Assembly (NCBI RefSeq): GCF_007713735.2 | Contig: NZ_VMNW02000033.1 | Coordinates: 1-64,000, forward strand | DNA: 64,000 nt | Direction: 5' to 3' | DNA from: Amycolatopsis acidicola | Lineage (GTDB): Bacteria; Actinomycetota; Actinomycetes; Mycobacteriales; Pseudonocardiaceae | Shown here: positions 61,456 to 64,000 of the stretch, in pieces | How positions within the stretch are numbered: the first letter of the stretch is position 1 | Layout: every line of letters begins with the position of its first letter | Made by a program: the position numbers and the translations under genes | Notes under the pieces: generated by a model | The model's database searches: none | What the model was told of the DNA's origin: nothing | Seen by the model: only the letters and a program-made list of their open reading frames with translations

Positions 61456-62622
61456 TCAGGGTACGAGCACGCAGCGCGTCCCGCTGTAGATCGTCGGCAT
61501 GCACTTGTTGCAGTGGATGCACAGCGAGCGGGCGGCCGGGTCCTCCTGCAGGCGCTTCGGCAGATCGGGCTCGCGCAGCAGGGCGCGGGCCATCGCCACG
61601 AAGGCGAAGCCCTCGGCCATCGCGCGGTCCATGGTCTCCTTCGTGGTGATCCCGCCGAGCAGGATCAGCGGCAGGTCCAGCTCGGCCCGGAACTGCCGCG
61701 CCCGCTCCAGCAGGAAGGCCTCCTCGAACTGGTAGGACTTGAGGAACGCCCGTCCCGCCAGGCGCACGCCCCACCGCTGCGGCACCGGGAAGGTGGCCGC
61801 GAACTCGCGCAACGGGGCGTCGCCGGTGAACAGGTACATCGGGTTGAGCAGGGAGCTGCCCGCGGTCAGTTCGAGCGCGTCGAGCCCGCCGTCGGCCTCC
61901 AGCCAGCGCGCCACCTGGAGGGCTTCGTCGAGCCAGAAGCCGCCGGGCACGCCGTCGTCCATGTTCAGCTTCGCCGTGATCGCGATCCGGTCGCCGACCG
62001 CTTCGCGCACCGCGCGGGCGATGTCCAGCGCCAGCTTCGCGCGGTTGCGCAGGCTGCCGCCGTACGCGTCGTCGCGGCGGTTCAGCTTGGGGCTCAGGAA
62101 GGAGCTCACGAGGTAGTTGTGTCCAAAGTGGATTTCCACGGCGTCGAAACCCGATTCGGCCGCGAGGCGGGCGGCCCCGGCGTGCGCGGCGGTGATGCGC
62201 TCGAGGTCCCCGGCCGTGGCGGCCTTGATCGGCTGCAGGCTCAACGGGCTGAACAGCTTGCTCGGCGCGAGGGCGGGCAACCGGTTGGAGGCGCCGTTGG
62301 CGACCGGGCCGGCGTGCCCGATCTGCGCGCTGACGGCCGCGCCCTCCGCGTGCACCGCGTCGGTGAGCCGGCGCAGGCCGGGCACGGCGTCGGGGCGCAT
62401 CCAGATCTGGTGCCGGTCGGTGCGGCCCTCGGGCGCCACGGCGCAATAGGCCACGGTAGTCATGCCGATACCGCCCGCGGCGTGGCGCACGTGGAAGTCC
62501 ACGAGCCGGCCGGTGACCAGCGCGTCCGGCGTCGCGCCCTCGAAGGTGGCCGATTTGAGCACGCGGTTGCGCAGCCGCACCGGGCCGAGCTTCGCGGGCG
62601 AGAACACCTCGGGCGGGGTCAT
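61456..62622 (-). CDS. NADH:flavin oxidoreductase, Old Yellow Enzyme family
   Basis: A 388-residue FMN TIM-barrel. SAQIGHAGP and AVEIHFGHNYLVSSFLSPKL (residues near 160) give the substrate-binding His pair region, and RDDAYGGSLRNR is conserved. A C-terminal Cys cluster (CIHCNKC and a fourth Cys in GTRCV) resembles the Fe-S site of 2,4-dienoyl-CoA reductases, but the NADH-binding half of those enzymes is absent. GGAGGCGAAACC precedes ATG 62622. It is coupled by ATGA to the upstream TetR gene. Confidence 0.87.
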   Translation of the reverse strand: MTPPEVFSPAKLGPVRLRNRVLKSATFEGATPDALVTGRLVDFHVRHAAGGIGMTTVAYCAVAPEGRTDRHQIWMRPDAVPGLRRLTDAVHAEGAAVSAQIGHAGPVANGASNRLPALAPSKLFSPLSLQPIKAATAGDLERITAAHAGAARLAAESGFDAVEIHFGHNYLVSSFLSPKLNRRDDAYGGSLRNRAKLALDIARAVREAVGDRIAITAKLNMDDGVPGGFWLDEALQVARWLEADGGLDALELTAGSSLLNPMYLFTGDAPLREFAATFPVPQRWGVRLAGRAFLKSYQFEEAFLLERARQFRAELDLPLILLGGITTKETMDRAMAEGFAFVAMARALLREPDLPKRLQEDPAARSLCIHCNKCMPTIYSGTRCVLVP

Positions 62623-63212
62623 GGTTTCGCCTCCAAACCGGCCGTGAGGAAGGTGCGCAGGGTGGCTGTCGTGGCCGGCCCCACGTCGGCGTCCCCGGCC
62701 AGCGGGGCGCCGATGGTCTGCATGATCAGGTCGAAGGCCAGCAGCCAGCGCCGGCGCGCTTCGGGCACGGACAGCTCCGGCCGGGCCTCGCGCAGCAGCT
62801 CCGTCCACGGGCGCAGCCGGAACCAGTGCGCGGTCCACCGCACCCGTCTGCGGCCGAGCACGACCCGGGCCAGCAGCCGCAGGTGCAGGCGGCCCAGCGG
62901 GTCGGCCGCCAGCTCGGTGAACGGGGCGAGAACGAGGTCGACGAGCTCGGCGACGGCGGGCTTCCAGCCGGCCTCGCGCCGGGCCTCGAGGTCGTCGAGC
63001 TGCCCCTGCCAGCGGGGCGCGAGCCGGTCTTCGAGGAGCGCCGCGACGAGGTCGTCCTTGGACCCGAAGTGGTAGTGCACGGCGGCGGGGTTCATGCCCG
63101 CGGCGGTGTTGATCGCGCGGACGGAGACGTCGTCGTACGGGGCTTCCGCCAGTAGCCGCTCCGCCGCGGCGAGCAGCTGCTCCCGCGTTCCGGTCGTCGC
63201 TTCGGTGCGCAC
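62619..63212 (-). CDS. TetR-family repressor
   Basis: 197 residues with N-terminal HTH (VSVRAINTAAGMNPAAVHYHF) and a TetR C-terminal ligand domain. A longer frame starts at GTG 63272, but that would place the 17-bp palindrome 63243-63259 inside the coding region. I therefore prefer GTG 63212, just before the conserved TREQLLAAAERLLAE. It probably controls itself and the co-transcribed flavin reductase. Confidence 0.83.
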   Translation of the reverse strand: MRTEATTGTREQLLAAAERLLAEAPYDDVSVRAINTAAGMNPAAVHYHFGSKDDLVAALLEDRLAPRWQGQLDDLEARREAGWKPAVAELVDLVLAPFTELAADPLGRLHLRLLARVVLGRRRVRWTAHWFRLRPWTELLREARPELSVPEARRRWLLAFDLIMQTIGAPLAGDADVGPATTATLRTFLTAGLEAKP

Positions 63213-63242
63213 CGGCCCAGTAGACAGGGTCCCGGCTGATTT

Positions 63243-63259
63243 TTCAATCACTGATTGAA
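63243..63259. promoter_or_regulatory. TetR operator
   Basis: TTCAATCA-C-TGATTGAA is a perfect 8-bp inverted repeat around one base, 31 bp upstream of the chosen tetR start. Its AT content stands out against the surrounding GC-rich sequence. Confidence 0.75.
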
Positions 63260-63324
63260 GCAGTGCTGGCACGGGTGCCGGACCTCACGGTGAGGTCACC
63301 GGTGCCTGCGGCACACTGGGGACC

Positions 63325-63465
63325 GTGCAGCGGGACCAGCCGGGACCTCCGCCGCTGCTGGCCGCGGGGGTCGTCGTGTCCGGGATCGTCGCCGCCGCCG
63401 TGCTCGGCGATCCGTGGTACTTCCTCGCCGCGGTGATCGCGGCCGTCGCCGTGATCCCGGCCTGA
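63325..63465 (+). CDS. Possible small membrane protein
   Basis: A 46-residue frame from GTG 63325: a short polar start, then two hydrophobic stretches (LLAAGVVVSGIVAAAVLG and FLAAVIAAVAVIP) separated by DPWY. The frame is preceded by ACTGGGGACC. It would be a two-helix membrane hairpin. The function is unknown and coding status uncertain. Confidence 0.45.
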   Translation: MQRDQPGPPPLLAAGVVVSGIVAAAVLGDPWYFLAAVIAAVAVIPA

Positions 63466-63498
63466 GCCCGCGCGCCCCGGCCGGCGTCCACAGTGGAC

Positions 63499-64000
63499 TC
63501 AGGGGCGCGGGTGCCGGAGGTCGTACTCCTCCGCCGCCGCTCGCTGGGTGCGGACCCGGAGCACGCTTTCGCCCTCCTCGTCGGGGGCTTCGTTGAGGCC
63601 CAGCTGGACGGCGCGCCGGATCTGCTCGCGGTTCTCCCGCACCACCTCGGAGAAGAAGTCGTCGATCCGGGGGTCCTCCAGCACCTCGAGCAGCACCCGG
63701 AACGACGTGTCCACCACCGCGCCGACGATCTCGCCGTGGAACGGCAGCCGCCGCAGCCTGCCCAGCTGCGGGTCCTGCGCGAGCTTTTCGGTGATGATCG
63801 CGCGCAGCTCGGGCCGGTTCTCCGCCAGCGACTTCGCCAGGTTCTCCGGGTAGTTGCCGGTCTCCAGCACCTTCACGACCTCGTCCAGCACCGCGATGGT
63901 GATGGGTTTCTTGATCGCGTGCACGATCGGCTCGGCCAGTTTGTCCATGAGCCGGAAGAAGAACTGCTCCCCCAGCGCCCGGTCGGCGGCGCGGCCGATC
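63499..64000 (-). CDS. Hypothetical protein, N-terminus beyond the window
   Basis: The frame stays open to the right edge, so the gene is truncated; at least 166 residues are seen. It is mainly helical and charged (KPITIAVLDEVVKVLETGNY, FFSEVVRENREQIRRAVQLG), with no membrane segment in the visible part. An internal ATG at 63948 is unlikely to be the start because the upstream residues (ALGEQFFFRL) look coding. Family not recognised. Confidence 0.65.
   Translation of the reverse strand, partial: IGRAADRALGEQFFFRLMDKLAEPIVHAIKKPITIAVLDEVVKVLETGNYPENLAKSLAENRPELRAIITEKLAQDPQLGRLRRLPFHGEIVGAVVDTSFRVLLEVLEDPRIDDFFSEVVRENREQIRRAVQLGLNEAPDEEGESVLRVRTQRAAAEEYDLRHPRP

Overview
The window is 64 kb of very GC-rich DNA with many GTG and TTG starts, tightly overlapping genes, a Roadblock-DUF742 pair, ECF, BTAD, TetR and MarR regulators, and an arsenic-binding ArsR/ArsC set of actinobacterial type. 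This points to a soil actinomycete, most likely of the Pseudonocardiales. Amycolatopsis is my best guess, partly from the 21-bp intergenic repeats. I see no rRNA, tRNA, phage, insertion sequence or CRISPR array.

Layout. (1) 5-3236: arsenic island. A divergent arsI-like lyase faces arsR-acr3-arsC, followed by a second arsR and an arsN-like acetyltransferase. An 18-bp hairpin closes it. (2) 3274-14540: twelve overlapping or closely spaced minus-strand genes that look like one catabolic operon. It holds a sugar-type ABC importer, a LysR regulator, a two-domain extradiol-type dioxygenase, an aldehyde dehydrogenase, a FAH-family enzyme, a hydrolase and accessory proteins. A divergent cupin gene (14747) and a marR/monooxygenase pair follow. 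(3) 16224-16470: arrays of a 21-bp repeat in opposite orientations. (4) 16522-37340: an iron-regulated siderophore locus. It encodes 2,3-dihydroxybenzoate (DHB) synthesis and activation (dhbA, dhbC, dhbE, dhbB-like), a 2296-residue dimodular NRPS (C-A-T-C-A-T-TE), a SznF-like cupin protein, a YqcI/YcgG heme N-hydroxylase homologue, a heterodimeric ABC transporter, two FecCD permeases, a lipoprotein receptor and a MarR regulator.

(5) 37480-41353: PadR and a glycosidase-like gene sharing duplicated palindromic operators, then a ROK regulator divergent from an MsmK/UgpC-type ATPase. (6) 41407-50025: formylglycine-generating enzyme, more 21-bp repeats, carbonic anhydrase with a SulP transporter, a DedA-like gene without its own stop codon, an ECF sigma operon, a metallo-hydrolase and an MFS transporter. 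(7) 50186-64000: marR-MFS-isochorismatase operon, partial conservon, type II NADH dehydrogenase, BTAD regulator, a large nuclease-helicase, an OYE-family reductase with its TetR regulator, and a gene cut by the window edge.

The strongest candidate for something new is region 4. By eye the first A domain carries the threonine specificity code. The second carries the code I recall for N5-formyl-N5-hydroxyornithine, yet the window has no ornithine monooxygenase or formyltransferase. Instead, two genes resembling N-N bond forming chemistry (SznF-like plus DcsA/GrbE-like) lie next to the NRPS behind iron boxes. The diazeniumdiolate amino acid graminine is nearly isosteric with formyl-hydroxyornithine. 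I therefore infer a mixed catecholate-diazeniumdiolate siderophore built from DHB-Thr-graminine units.
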